This document shows positions 21,737 to 33,691 of a stretch of 64,000 bases of DNA, piece by piece. The notes below the pieces were generated by a model. That model saw only the letters and a list, made by a program, of their open reading frames with translations. It was not told where the DNA came from and did no database searches. This DNA comes from Lepraria neglecta. Its lineage: Eukaryota; Ascomycota; Lecanoromycetes; Lecanorales; Stereocaulaceae. Every line of letters begins with the position of its first letter. The first letter of the stretch is position 1. The stretch covers positions 4,650,001 to 4,714,000 of the forward strand of contig CM065649.1 in NCBI GenBank assembly GCA_033220425.1, given 5' to 3'. A program made the translations under genes and the position numbers.

Positions 21737-22039
21737 TGATGGGCTATGGACCGCTCTTGCACGAGGAGGAACGGGATAGGGAATTCAAGGGTTCTGTGTA
21801 GAGCAGAGTCTTGTCCAGATCGATGGCCTTTTGTTCGTATAGCTACCAGATCATCAGCGGCGTTTGAGCTCAGAAGACTAAAAACTAAAAAATGTAAACC
21901 ACTAAACATCCGAGCGAATTCTCCTCTGCAACACATGATGACCATCAAGATGCGATAGTTATCCGATCCATGCCTCTGATGGCTGGCAATCCTTGAAAAG
22001 GCGATACTCAACTCTGACAAACGCAACACGAACATTGAT
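21737..22039. other. Spacer between the two pseudogenes
   Basis: About 300 bp with no recognisable gene. It would once have held the promoter of the downstream UDP-glucose dehydrogenase gene. Confidence 0.4.
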
Positions 22040-24001
22040 GTGCATTTGAGGCTAAAGAGCATCAACAAGATCTGCTGCTCGGGTACAGGACATGTAGTAC
22101 GTTGAATTCAATCCTTTCAACTCTTAATGCTATCATCTAACAGCTGACAAAATTGTGGCAGGGAGGACCGACATGTGCCGTCACAGCTAACAGGTGTCAT
22201 GATATCGATGTACAGTCGTCGACTTCAATACATCACGCATTGACGCCTAGCACACCGATCACCTACCTATCTACGAACCCGGCCTTCTCGAGATTCTCAA
22301 GCCAGCCCGCGATGGGGTTCCCAATGAACGTAGACCGAATCTGTTCTTCTCCACAGATGTTAAAGGAGCTATTGCGAGCTCGGACCTGATCTTCCTATGT
22401 GTTCCCACTCCCACAAAGATCACGGGCATCGGTGCAGGACGAACTGCAGATATGGTGTTACGTCGAAGCCGCGGCCCGTATGATTGCTGAGGTTGCTGAG
22501 GATGATAAAATCGTCGTCGAGAAGAGCACGGTTCCTTGCCGTACGGCTGAAGACATCACAAAGACGTTTGCTGCTGTTGGCAAGCCAGACGTCCATTTTG
22601 ACATCCTGTCCAGCCCTGAATTTTTCGCTGAGGGCACTGCCATCAATGACCTTCTCGAGCCACACAGAATCTTGATCGGATCCCTCAATAGCAATAGAGG
22701 ACTTCGGGTGGCTTCTCTGCTCGCTGACATCTAGGCAAGATGGGTGCCTCGAGACTCTATAATCACCATGACTCTCTAGTCTGCCGAGATAACGAAGCTT
22801 GCAGTCAATGCTCTCCTCGCTCAACGCATCAGCAGCATCAACTCTCTCAGTGCTGTATGCGAAGTAACCGGTGCCGACATCGAAGAGGTATCCTATGCTT
22901 GTGGCTTAGACAATCGAATCGGTTTACGAATGCTGAAGTCATCGGTTGGTTTTGGAGGCTCTTGCTTCAAGAAGGATATGCTAAACCTGGTCTACATTGT
23001 AGAATCCTAACATCTGCCGGAAGTCGCGGCTTACTGGAGATCTGTCATCGACATCAACGAATACCAGAAGGACCGCTTCATTAAGCGCATCGTTGCCTGC
23101 TTATTTCGGACCCTGACAAACAAGAAAGTCGCTATCCTCGCGTATGCGTACAAGAAGGATACTGGCGACATGAGGGAGAGTGCGGCTATTAGCATCGTCA
23201 ACAACCTGCTCTCTGAGAATGCTGAGGTTAGCATTTACGATCCGAAAGTCGAGGAAGAGGCAATCTGGCTGAGCCTGAAAGAGGGCAATGTCGACTTTAA
23301 GAGGATCAAGACACGCGTCACTATCTGTAGCAGGTGCGTATGAGGCATGCGAGGACGCTGACGCCGTTGTCATCGCCACCGAATGGGACGAATTCAGCAA
23401 CAAATCCGTGGACAAGCCCAAGCAACCCGTTCAGAGCATGGCCCCTCTGCCTGGTTCCTATGAACCTTCAATCGACCCCAGGGCGAGATATCTCGATGTA
23501 GAAGATGAAATGGACAGAGTCCCTTCCCTTATGGAAGCGATTGACCGTGTTTCAAAGGCAGCTAGGGTCGAAGACAACCCATGGTCATGCCGTACCGGTG
23601 CCAGCTCCAGCAGGTCCCTGAGAGACACTGCCCCTGCTTCCTCATGGGCTCAGCTCAGCTCACGGTCTTCCTTCGCTGACTTGATTTCAGGAGAAAGCGA
23701 ACATGTCCACAGATGATGAGCCAAATCTTACCTCGGAGGAAGTGCAGTCCAGCCTGAAACGATGGCAACCCAAGAGCAGCAGTCCACTCAGCAAGGTCCA
23801 CACCGATCCTGAATTGCTTCGACCACTGACCGATAAGGCTGAAGAGGGTAAACGATTGGATTGGACCCATATTGCTCGACTGATGAGGCGACCCATGTCG
23901 GTCTTTGGCGGACGCAATGTCGTCGATGTCGCCAAGTTGGAACAGCTGGGTTTCTATGTGGAGAGCATTGGGAAGCCTGGTGTTAGCAGCAGAATGAATT
24001 A
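22040..24001 (+). pseudogene. Broken UDP-glucose 6-dehydrogenase (UGDH)
   Basis: Text of UGDH is readable almost end to end: 'KICCSGTGHV' (remnant of the Rossmann GxGxxG), a plausible intron (GTACGT...GGCAG, about 22099-22162), 'GGPTCAVTA', 'LPIYEPGLLEILK', 'VVEKSTVPCRTAE', 'PEFFAEGTAINDLL', the catalytic-Cys block '[12 protein letters not shown]', 'AYAYKKDTGDMRESAA', and the C-terminal 'GRNVVDVAKLEQLGF'. Lesions: 1-nt loss near 22213, 1-nt gain near 22460, stops at 22248-22250, 22732-22734, 22777-22779 and 23008-23010, and frame changes near 23320 and between 23500 and 23850. The enzyme converts UDP-glucose to UDP-glucuronate with two NAD+. A long insert separates 'ATEWDEF' from 'LDWTHIARLM', as I recall for a subset of filamentous-fungal paralogues. 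It cannot encode a functional enzyme. Confidence 0.9.
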
Positions 24002-24122
24002 AGGGCGTCAGTCGCATTGACGGAAGGGAAGGAAATGCTTGTATAGCATTTGGGGGGCTCTTGTAGTGGAGGCGGATACATGTCATGATTGTCACTCTAT
24101 AGCATCAGCTCAAAGACACCTA

Positions 24123-24162
24123 GCAATGCAAGTGAGCATTATCCATGATAGCTCATTGCATT
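24123..24162. repeat. Inverted repeat, about 13-14 bp arms
   Basis: GCAATGCAAGTGAGC and GCTCATTGCATTG pair across a spacer of about 13 nt, with one unpaired base. It lies between the 3' ends of the UGDH pseudogene and the epoxide hydrolase gene and may be a 3' UTR hairpin. Confidence 0.55.
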
Positions 24163-24289
24163 GAAAAGAATTTTCTATCCGTACACACGTTCATATCAAG
24201 ATAAATGACCCATCTTCGTAGTTCCATCTCTAAAACATCTTGATTGTAATATCTCCACCCATTGAGTCCATGAGCAGCAGTTCATAGCT

Positions 24290-25403
24290 TCATGCGCCAC
24301 CCTCAAAGAAGGCTTCCAGCGTTTTGTTCACTTCATCAGCTTTCTCCGACTGCACAAAGTGGCCTGAGGCGATCTCCTTCACAGTCAAATTCTTCACAAA
24401 AGGCTCCATCCCACCCACTTGCATCTTCGGAACCGCGATGTAGTCGTAGCTACAAGTAATCAGCAACGCCGGCTGCTCGATGTGGTAACGCTCCTCAGGT
24501 ACCGCAAACTCATCCTGCGAGTTCAGGTTCGAAATTTGTGCTTTGTACCAATTCAACGGAGGACCGCATCCGCCCTTGCTAGGGTCGAATATCTTGTGCC
24601 AAGTCTCAACCTCCTGAGGCGTGACCCACGACCCAATTGGTCCTTTCTGGCCTTTCTCGATGTAGGTGCGCATAGCGCCAATGGGGCACATGTGGTCGCT
24701 CATGAATTTGGGATCTTTGGCGAAGAGTAAGGCGTTTAGGCTGTCAGGCTGTGTAAGATGATTAGCCAGGAGTTCCACACAATGCACGAGGAGAGGAGCA
24801 CCTTTTCATCCATCATTTCACCGGCCTTGGGGTCGTTGAAGAAATGCCAGTATCCGAAGATAGGATAGCCGACCAATTTCTGGGAGAACTCGTTCACTGC
24901 ATCGACTGAGAAGGGAACCCTGGGTGCGGCGTAGGCAACGTCTAGGAACGCGTATTTGGTGAAGCGCTCCGGGTAGTAGTAGTGGAAGCGAGCAAGGAAC
25001 AAGGATCCCCTACACATTGATCTGTCAGCCTTCATGAAAACTCTCAGTTGCTTCTCGAAATTTAAGCTATTTACCAGTCATGTCCAACACCAATCACCTG
25101 CTCGATCCCCAAGGCATCGAGGATCTGAAGGATCTCTCCAACCATCTTCTTCAATTTGTATGCTTTCAGGTCGCTTGGCTTGCTCGTTCCACCGTAGCCG
25201 AGGAGATCTGGTGCAATGATGCCGTAGCCACGCTCTGAAAAGTATGGGATCTGGTGTCTCCAGCCGAAGGAAGCTTCGGGGAATCCATGCAGGAAGAGGA
25301 TGTAAGGCTTGTTATCTTTTGGCTTGACGTGGACGTAGCTATAGGTTGTGCCATCAGGAAGTTTGGTGCTCGTAGCGATGGAGGGGAAGGCGATTGCTGC
25401 CAT
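24290..25403 (-). CDS. Epoxide hydrolase (alpha/beta hydrolase fold)
   Basis: Three exons (25403-25075, 25009-24802, 24748-24290; introns 65 and 53 nt) give 331 residues. The oxyanion-hole motif HGFPEASFGWR (about residue 40) and the nucleophile elbow GHDWGS identify the family. The nucleophile is Asp109 rather than Ser, which points to epoxide hydrolase instead of esterase. Asp281 (CSYDYIAVP) and His309 (SGHFVQSEK) are the likely acid and base. Lid residue Tyr247 (NWYKAQ) fits an epoxide-activating tyrosine. There is no signal peptide, so it should be cytosolic. It would hydrate epoxides to diols; substrates are unknown. A haloalkane dehalogenase is less likely given the HGFP motif and NWY lid. 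It looks fully intact although its neighbours are decayed. Confidence 0.9.
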
Positions 25404-28400
25404 TGTCGTTCAATTTTGAGGTAGAGTTGAGGATTTTGGGTTGTGGATTGATGTAGATATCTGTCAGGATGTGGGGCGGGGTGCTTCGAATCCATCTGGC
25501 TGATGGTGGGGCAGAGGCTGGTACTTGAAGTGTCGCAAGTGGCCATCCTTAGCGTCAACAACAGCTGCAGGATGATGAGTGAGGCATGGTGATTTGTTCG
25601 ACGTGCCGTGAAGCTCAGCGATCAGACCAATTGGAGGAGCTCTCCAAATGCAAGACTGATCCAACAGATGTAAATGTCCGAAGAGCCCGGCTGATAGGCT
25701 ATCATTGATGTGCTCACGCCACTTGTGCCGTGTTACATGCATAATGCTGCGAACACGACGGGGATTTGTCATGGCAGGCTGGTCTGCCATCACATAAGTA
25801 GCGGCAGTGTTGGATCCTCGTGATTGGTGGGAGGGTGGTGTTCCTGCCAGAATCGTTGGAGATCACTATAGAACTAGAACTAAGGGGGGAAAGACGCAAC
25901 GTCATGTCTTGTATCAATTAGCGAAGCTCGAAGGCTGGAAGGCATTGATCCACTCAAGAGAATCGAAGATGGGCAGGAACGAACGATCAGTTATCCACAT
26001 GAGCCAAGTATGAATCTACTCTGATGATTCTTAACTTGAAGGCTGCGGTCCCCAAAGTGTGCTCGGTATGTACCTGAGTTAGTCTCTCGCTTAGCGCATT
26101 GGCAGACGTAGACATGCGCTGGTCCAGACCCGCAAGGCTACGGCAATTCGAGTTCTACGGAGAGGGGTTTGGGCATAGTAGTAGTCTGCTCGAGACGTTC
26201 TCGTCAAAACCATGCCGAGCTTGAGTACCTTTGTATTTGAGTCAAGAAAAACATGCCAGCCAATCACTTTCTCTGGGAGTTTTCCTGCTACGAGGGTATA
26301 CAATTAAACCCACCTCCCCATATCCTCGCCCATTTTGGAGAGCTACCTGCCGGGTGTAGCATTACTAGTAGTGGGTATTCCAATCAGCATATCATCTATA
26401 CACCATCTTTTTCGGCCTGGCCACTGTGGGAATTGAATCGATATATTGAGCTGTTAGAGTGGAGATATGTAGGATGCTTCCTACATGAGAAATGGCTGCT
26501 ATATACGTCACTTCGAGTCAAGAGTGAGAGAAGTCTTTAAAAAGCGGAGACAATCTGTAATATAGGAGGGAATTGTAGAACAGAAGCACCCAAACGAGAG
26601 ACTTTAATATAATCCCACACACTGATGATTGCGTATGCCGATCCATCTTCAAGAGCTCGTTCGTAGCGCCGATGGACTATTGCCTCCTTCACGAGCCGTG
26701 CGGCAGCTTTCATGTACCCGTGAGATGCAGAGCCGGAATGCTTAAGTCAACAAGAAATGTCTTCGAGTACGGCTCTGGAAAGAGACAGTTATGAAAGACA
26801 GATAAATTTAGCCTCGAAGAAGATAGGCGTTGTGAACTCTTTCTCTGCAATGTGCGGTATGATTGTGGCCCTTCAGTATGCCCAATCTTTCGGCGTCGTA
26901 GTGCTTCAAGATGCACTGCAGCATCCCTGTACTCACAAAGAGCACGTCAGTCCGAGCCTTGATCATCGAAGCCGTGACTGTTCGCTTTCATCGCCATCGA
27001 GAGCTTGGACTTCAGCTCAAAACCTGGGCCTATGCCTCAGTCCAGGACGCGGTCCGAAGGCTATTGGCCAAGCCACCCCACTCCCATCTCGATGAAAACC
27101 CGATGGCTCGAACCCAGCCAGACATGTGTGCTAGATCGTAGTTGGCTCTGAGGAGTGCGGTGCCCCCATAAACCTCGTGGCGCTCACTAGATGTGAAATG
27201 ATGCTGGTGCAGGATGTTCGTTGAGAACTAGGTTATGCGCATGGAGCTTGTGATTGTGTGACCGTGTGGCGGGCTCTACCTGGAAGAGACTTGGACGCCT
27301 GAGGCATGGCATGAGAGCGGCAGTTGGGATCAGGAAAGACTGTACACATGCTTCCACCCGTGCGAGCATGGATCGGAATAGCGCCTGATGGAAATAGATC
27401 GGTCGATGGTGCCTTGGCAGAGGTCAGGGTATAGGATCAAGATTATGGACTAAATCATGATCCTTAGACTATCGTTAGCGGCATCTCCGATCGATTAAGA
27501 GATGAAGCGTATGGTCTCGCTCTGTAGTCGTAGTCCATGATCTTTATCGAAGGAGCTGAAAACCTGCGCAGACTTCCAAAGAACAAGTGTTTTTGACGTG
27601 GTGAGGAGTGGGGGGTTAGGATTGAGAGACCACAAAAGGTAAAAGGAGAATTTTTGGCCATATTCAAAACATCCAATCGCCAACGTGACAGGTTTCCTAC
27701 CAATACTTGCACTGAAGATAGAGGTCGACTAGCAAGATGAAGGAAAAGCCCAGCGTATAGCCTGGTCTCGGTACTCTGTATGCCCTCCAATAGAGGAAAA
27801 TAATGCATGAGAGACGGTAAACCGTCTTGGAGCAGTCCCGACTGGTGGCTTTTCCATTTACCTGCCCTAGGGCCCTGAACTAAACCAAGTTCCGGTTTCG
27901 AGATATTCGACGTTGAACGTCGTGGACAGGGGGTTCTACACTAGGACTTGGACTTCTACCTAGACACGCAGAATGTAACATCCTACGCTAAGGACATGAG
28001 CTACTTTAGAGCTGTTAGATTCGTGAGCAGGGCGAAGGACCCTGGCGCCAAAAGGGGCGCTTGATGATTGAAGAAATGGCACCAATTTCTAGGGGAGTTC
28101 TTGCTGTTGAGCAGCGCATGGAGAAATTCGAGGAAAGAAAATAAATTGAAGACCGCAAGCCACCAGAAGCGTACAGAAATGCAAACTTGATAAGGTGGCT
28201 TGTGAGTGATATTGAGTAAGTACTGCTCCGCGGAAATTCAGAAAAGCAGATCTGCTTTGCTTGAATACATGACTCAGTGGTCGACACTCCCAGACGATCA
28301 CCTTTTAGATAGACGCAGTCGAAGAAGATCTGCCGGATGTCTTCCGATAGTCTGACTTCAGCTCCCCGCCATTTGCCAGTTGCGACCCGAGTATGAGGAA

Positions 28401-31400
28401 AGAAAGGCGCCAAGAAGTATTCGCGGTGCCCCGAGATTACTAGTTTGGTAGTAGACCTATCACTTGGTGTCATTGGTGATCATGAAGCTCGGACTTCGGA
28501 CTCTTTTGCACATGGCGTAGGAGACTTCTTATCTTCATCGTTTCTATATCTGGTCAAAGGCAGCGGAAAAGCACGAGTCGTAGTCCAACGCTTCTAGGGA
28601 TCGTCGAGCTCGTTTCGACTTTCATATAATACCGGCTATCCAAGTTCAGCTCGGCACGGATCGCTCGTGTGGGCGTGGACCCCTAAAAGTTGAGCTAGCC
28701 ACTCAGGGACCTTCTTGCGATACTTCTCAGGGAGGTTACAGCCTCCTCGGATCTGGACTCCCAGCTTCCTTGGAGAAGTCGGTAAGAGATCGTAGCAGGG
28801 TAGTATCCCCTGTATGTCCGCAATAGCTCGGACGTGCCATAAATAGACCGAGGCCGTTGCCTCGTTCTGCGTTGAAGACGCCATTACAATGTGGCTGCGT
28901 GAGATTTAATGCAATATGCAAGATAACCTAACGAGATGTACCCTAATCGTGGCTCACAAATAGCTCACCCAAATTGTGGCGGGGATGCCATGCATGCTAA
29001 TCGAGATCTGATGCATCATCCCGAAACCGATAAAAAATCTGCAGTCGTTGCTTATCGTATGCCGGTTCATTGGGTCGCGCAACGAGGATGGCAAGTCAAA
29101 CAGCCCGATCTTCTGCAAAAGACTTGATCTGGTCAATGAATAGCGAATAGAGCCGGCAAGAGTTGAGGCGACATCCCACAGGTAGCTTGATACATTGCAC
29201 AGACTTGCTCGATTCGGCAATTGAACGTCTTTTAGCCTACAGACAACCAGGTTTCAGAGCGAGATGGTCCCCAAATGGTCGATGGGGAAGCGCGCCTCAC
29301 CGTCATCCGCGTGGGGTATGGCCTAGTAGATATTGAGTGTAACGTAGTCAAGGGGCCTTGAAATGTGGGTGATCTAGACCTCAAAAGACATTTAACTATT
29401 TTTGGCTTTGAGAAAAGATGGAGGCCCGTTTAGGTAAATTGCACGTCATTTGCCTTGATTAGGGGCAAGCGGCTATGGCAACGCTGACAGGTGCCGGAGA
29501 AGGACAACGGTCTTCAAAGCTGCAGTCTCGGAGAATTGGCGCAGATGTAGAGGGGTGGCATCTTTGGTAGCGAGAAGGATGATGGATTCTGACAGCTTCC
29601 AGAATCCAGAGACCCTACTTGTCCGCTTGAACGTCGCAACTCTTCGGCCAAAGGCTCATAGTAGAGATGGAGGCCAGAAGACGAGGCGGTAGCACTATTG
29701 ACCCGTCTCTGGAGTTGAAGTGACTGGCAAATACGACGCTGCTGTCACGCCGGCAAACACCAAGATATGGTTTACAGTTTGGGAGATGAGAGTGTTGGAT
29801 CGGTACTTCCCTAGAAGTCAAACTCGTTTGGTAATGAAAATGATTTGACTGTGAGTAATGCGCTAGAAGTACCCTGGAATGTTCATCAATAACCTTTTCG
29901 GAGGGAGTATTTGGAAGGATGATTTCGAAAATGGATGCCTTTTACGAGGGCAGTGGCCCATGAAGGCCTAGAACTTTGCAGGCATCGTGCCACTACCTGC
30001 ATCGTTAAGCCTGTCATACACGGCGGCGTCTTAGCTTTTCCCGGGTAAGATCGCGCTGTGACAGGCCTTAGGCTGGCTGTTAGGGGCTGCGTTAGGGCGT
30101 GTCCGGGGCAGCCACGGGCTTGGGCTAGTTCAGGAAGCGCTTCCTGGCTTCCTTTGCACCGTCTCCAACACAATTAGTCAAATTCAGCCTCGACGGACTG
30201 CATTGACTAGGGTCAACTAGGTCTACTTGCTACCAGGATGACACCATCTGCAATCTGCAGCCCTGATTTGACTTTCGGACCGCGATCAAGACATTCCTGG
30301 TCGCCGGGTCCCGAGGAAGTGTCATGTCTGCAGCAGAGTCATGCACGATGCCTTCATACCCGAGCTTCCCTCCAACCATCTTCCACAACTCTGTACCTGA
30401 CCTCGCTCTCTCCGCTTTGGTACGAACTTGAGCTAAAGAGTAGAAAATCCTCCGGCCAAGCAACCGAAGTAAACGTGGCGTTTTAGTGCTCGCGGAACAA
30501 ACATAGGGACTGATCGACTAATAATCGTTCTTTTGAACGAACCTTTTGGCTGGCGGCAAAAAGCGCTTGGCATTTGTAGACGTTTCCTTTTGCACCAGAG
30601 AGCTGAGCTGAGTCAGGTCACAAGCACAAGCCCCCCAAGGCCGAATGACTCCATTATTCAATCCACATCCCGCTCTGGTGGGAGGTAATTAAATAAATCA
30701 GAGGGTAGTTCTAACTTGCGCGAATCTGAACGAGGAGGCATGTCCTTCGATGGACACGTTCGAGACAAGCTTTCTCCGGCTAAGTCGGCGAGTCAAGTAT
30801 TTGCTTTCGATAAGGAATTAAGCTCACCACTGTGGCGCTGCGGACCCCAATTTAGAGAGTTAGGTAGTTCGGTACTTGATCAAAGGCGCTCAATGGTTTC
30901 AGATCGTCTAGATCTATTATGGCCATTGAGGCTGTCAAGCGTGCTCGGGCGAGCTCGATTTGAGCTGTTATTCGCCCCTAGCTCTACCCACCTCTGACCA
31001 CTAGACTGGGGAGAGAGCACCATGGCGGTCACCATTGCCGACATTCGTGTTCGCCTTGAAGTATATACGCCATTTGTGATACCGGACAATCCACACGGCC
31101 CATGTATGGAGTACCATTTCGGAAGCTTGTCTCTTGTACTAATGTACTAATTTAGTATGATAGCTCTCGCAGATTTAAAGAGGGTGTAGGCCCTCGAAAC
31201 CATCAGGGGAGACTAGAGACAAGGAGAGTATCTGTCAAATGTCAGACTACTGATAGCTCCACTGTCCAGTGGATGACGATAGCACGCATCTCACCAGGCT
31301 TCCATTATTCCGAACTGTTGTCCGTCTCGAGTTGGCCGACGCTCGGGTCATCCTCTAATCGTCTGTCTTGGCAAATACTTGAATGGTTCTGGTTCTGTCT

Positions 31401-32460
31401 CCATCCAGTACCAGGGGTCCCTTTCAGCTAAGCAAGCTTTTTCACCCTCAAAGAGCGACTCCAGCCCGGCGGCACGCTTGTCAAAGAAGATTTGAAGAGA
31501 AAGTATTTGAAATGTAATGAGATCCATCATTCCCCATCATCCCTTGGCCATTATCCTATTACGCTATTACGCTATTACCCCTCGAACCAGCTCAAAGTCA
31601 CAAAGTGTACCGTGGCTTCCTTTTCGCAAGGTTCCGTGCATCACCTCGGCGACTGAGTGAAGTCAAACATTCTACTTTATCTTCTTCACCAATCACATAA
31701 ACTGCATGAATCCCGAATCCTGCCTTTTCTACCCTCTAACCATCTCTACCTTAAAGGTATGTGACACCCGAAGCACCGTTCTACATACATGTACATGACC
31801 TCACCCCGCCTTGTTCACACCGTTTCATTGCTGCCTATTTCACTCACTTTTGCACAATAGGAGCATGGCTAGAGCAGTCTTGTCTCTTGTACCTACGTAC
31901 CTGCTTGTCTGAATATTATTGACTGATCACCCTACCTTTAGTCCTGTACCAAGTCATCTTTCCTCGCTAGAGGACTTGTTCGGACTTGCCTCCTGTGCAA
32001 GGCTCTGAAAGCCCCGTCCGCCTCACTTTCAACTTCCAATTTCGAACATATCGTGATCTGCGTAATCATAATCTCGCATCCTGCACACTCGAAGGCCCAG
32101 CGCTAGACTATCCTACCACATATCCCATTATAAGCTTTCGACGCCCATCCCGAAGACCACCTCTCCGAATATTCGTTACACTCCAGAAGCAAAGCGTGCC
32201 TTCCCCAACTCGACTTGACTGGCCCCTGACAGTCCTTTCGTAACTTTCCCCTGTAAGTATTTATCCTTCAGACCGAATTTCGCCCTTGGCCATGCATATG
32301 CCGGTGTCAGGTAATCTTTGTTGTACTCATAAAGACCCCAGAGGCTTTCCACTTCGAATTGAGTGCTCATTACCAGTAGATGCTAACGGCTGATGGCAGT
32401 TGTACTAGCAACAATTCAGAGAGCATTCGATCAACGACGATAGGACTTCGGTCGTTGGTA
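25404..32460. other. Gene-poor stretch of about 7 kb
   Basis: I recognise no protein domain, tRNA or rRNA here. ORFs are short and overlap on both strands. Slightly better ones are 26757-27095 (+), 28015-28473 (-) and 28636-28884 (-). The two minus ORFs could be pieces of one decayed gene, but I cannot name it. There is a CTATTACG tandem (about three copies) near 31557-31580, and a pyrimidine-rich region (31660-32250) with many CT runs that is probably the promoter and 5' leader of the homeobox gene to the right. Confidence 0.45.
32253..32399 (+). other. Probable 5' UTR intron of the homeobox gene
   Basis: CCCCT|GTAAGTATTT opens it and GATGCTAACGGCTGATGGCAG closes it, with a CTAAC branch motif 12 nt before the CAG. 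Removing it would delete the ATG at 32380 and leave 32461 as the first usable ATG. The coordinates are my estimate. Confidence 0.5.
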
Positions 32461-33691
32461 ATGCCCTACATGCATTCGCATTCGCCATCGCCAGATACAA
32501 GGAAACGGCGAGAGCGCGAGGTCTCGCTTTCGCCGCGGCCAGACACTCGTCATCCGGCGGCTGGGCAAGATAGGTTGCCGTCTATACGAACCGTACAGCT
32601 CACTGCCAACGAGCTTTCGTGACCATAGCTGACTTGAGCAATATAGATCCTTCCAGACATCCCACAACCTAACACCGAGCAGGAGTTGTCTCAGCTTCGT
32701 TCGCCTTTGCGGCAAGGTCCAGCAGGTCCTACTCGCTCGTCAACCCTTCCAGCTCATCTTTCACCAGGTCCAGGTTCCAGGAGGACCCAGCTACCCCCTT
32801 CCGATAACTCGAATGGATCAGCGAGGAGCTCGCACCAAGTTGATGAGAGACGCTCAAAGCGCACTAGTACCGAGGCGCCATCTGCTCACCAGTTACCCAT
32901 CCATTCGGGCCCACCGCAGAGTCGGGCAGCCTATTCACCCCCTGTATCTGACCCAGCGCCAGTGTCGCCGTATGCGACGCAGCCTGAAGCTCGTCGAGGG
33001 TACCCGGCTACAGTCCCGAACTCCAGAGTACGTTCGCCAGAGACATTGGCCTACCCTGGTGGGACTGGTCAGGCGTCGGGCTTACCTCCACCTCCCATGC
33101 AGTACCCTAGTGGCGTTAACGCGCACTCGTCTTACGAATACGATTCTGGAAGAGAACAACGCAATTCAGGCTACGACGCATACTACGGAGACTCGAGAAA
33201 CCGCGCAGCCCCTGCCTATCCACCGAGCAATGCCCCGTACAACTCTGTCCAGCCTGGTTATCCACTCCCCCCTCCTGGTAACGCCTACTGCCCGGCTCCG
33301 CCGGCGCATCAGTATCAGAACGGCTATCATGCTATGCAATTTGAGGCAGAGGATATTGGTAACGCAGGGCCCAGAAGGCGACGAGGCAATCTACCTAGAG
33401 ATACCACAGATCTATTGAAATCGTGGTTTTCAGACCATCTGGCTCACCCCTACCCGACTGAAGACGAGAAGCAGATGCTCTGCAGGCGCACAGGCCTAGC
33501 CATGACTCAGGTAGGAAGAGACGCCTTTGACGTCTTACTCCAAGCAATCTCCACAGGCTGACTCTCTTGTGTAGATTAGCAATTGGTTCATCAACGCCAG
33601 ACGTCGGCGCATTCCAGAGTTGATGAATCAAGCAACAGCTGAGACGCGGCTGCGTGAAAATTCTGGTGATTCAGCCGGTAGCTCAGAATGA
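32461..33691 (+). CDS. TALE-class (KN) homeobox transcription factor
   Basis: Exons 32461-32592, 32647-33510 and 33575-33691 (introns 54 and 64 nt) give 370 residues. The homeodomain is near the C-terminus (about 287-349): RRRRGNLPRDTTDLLKSWF, then the three-residue TALE insertion region 'HPYPTEDEK', then recognition helix SNWFINARRRR, completed only by the last splice. The rest is Pro/Ser/Tyr-rich and disordered. I chose ATG 32461. An ATG at 32380 is in frame, but it sits within what looks like the end of a 5' UTR intron (GTAAGT at about 32253; CTAAC branch and CAG at about 32398). If that intron is not used, the protein is 27 residues longer. Fungal TALE factors control development; the target is unknown. 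Confidence 0.9.

Noticed and set aside
32813-33418. 201-codon plus ORF inside the homeobox gene
   Set aside because: Out-of-frame shadow of the Pro-rich exon; the homeodomain lies in the other frame.
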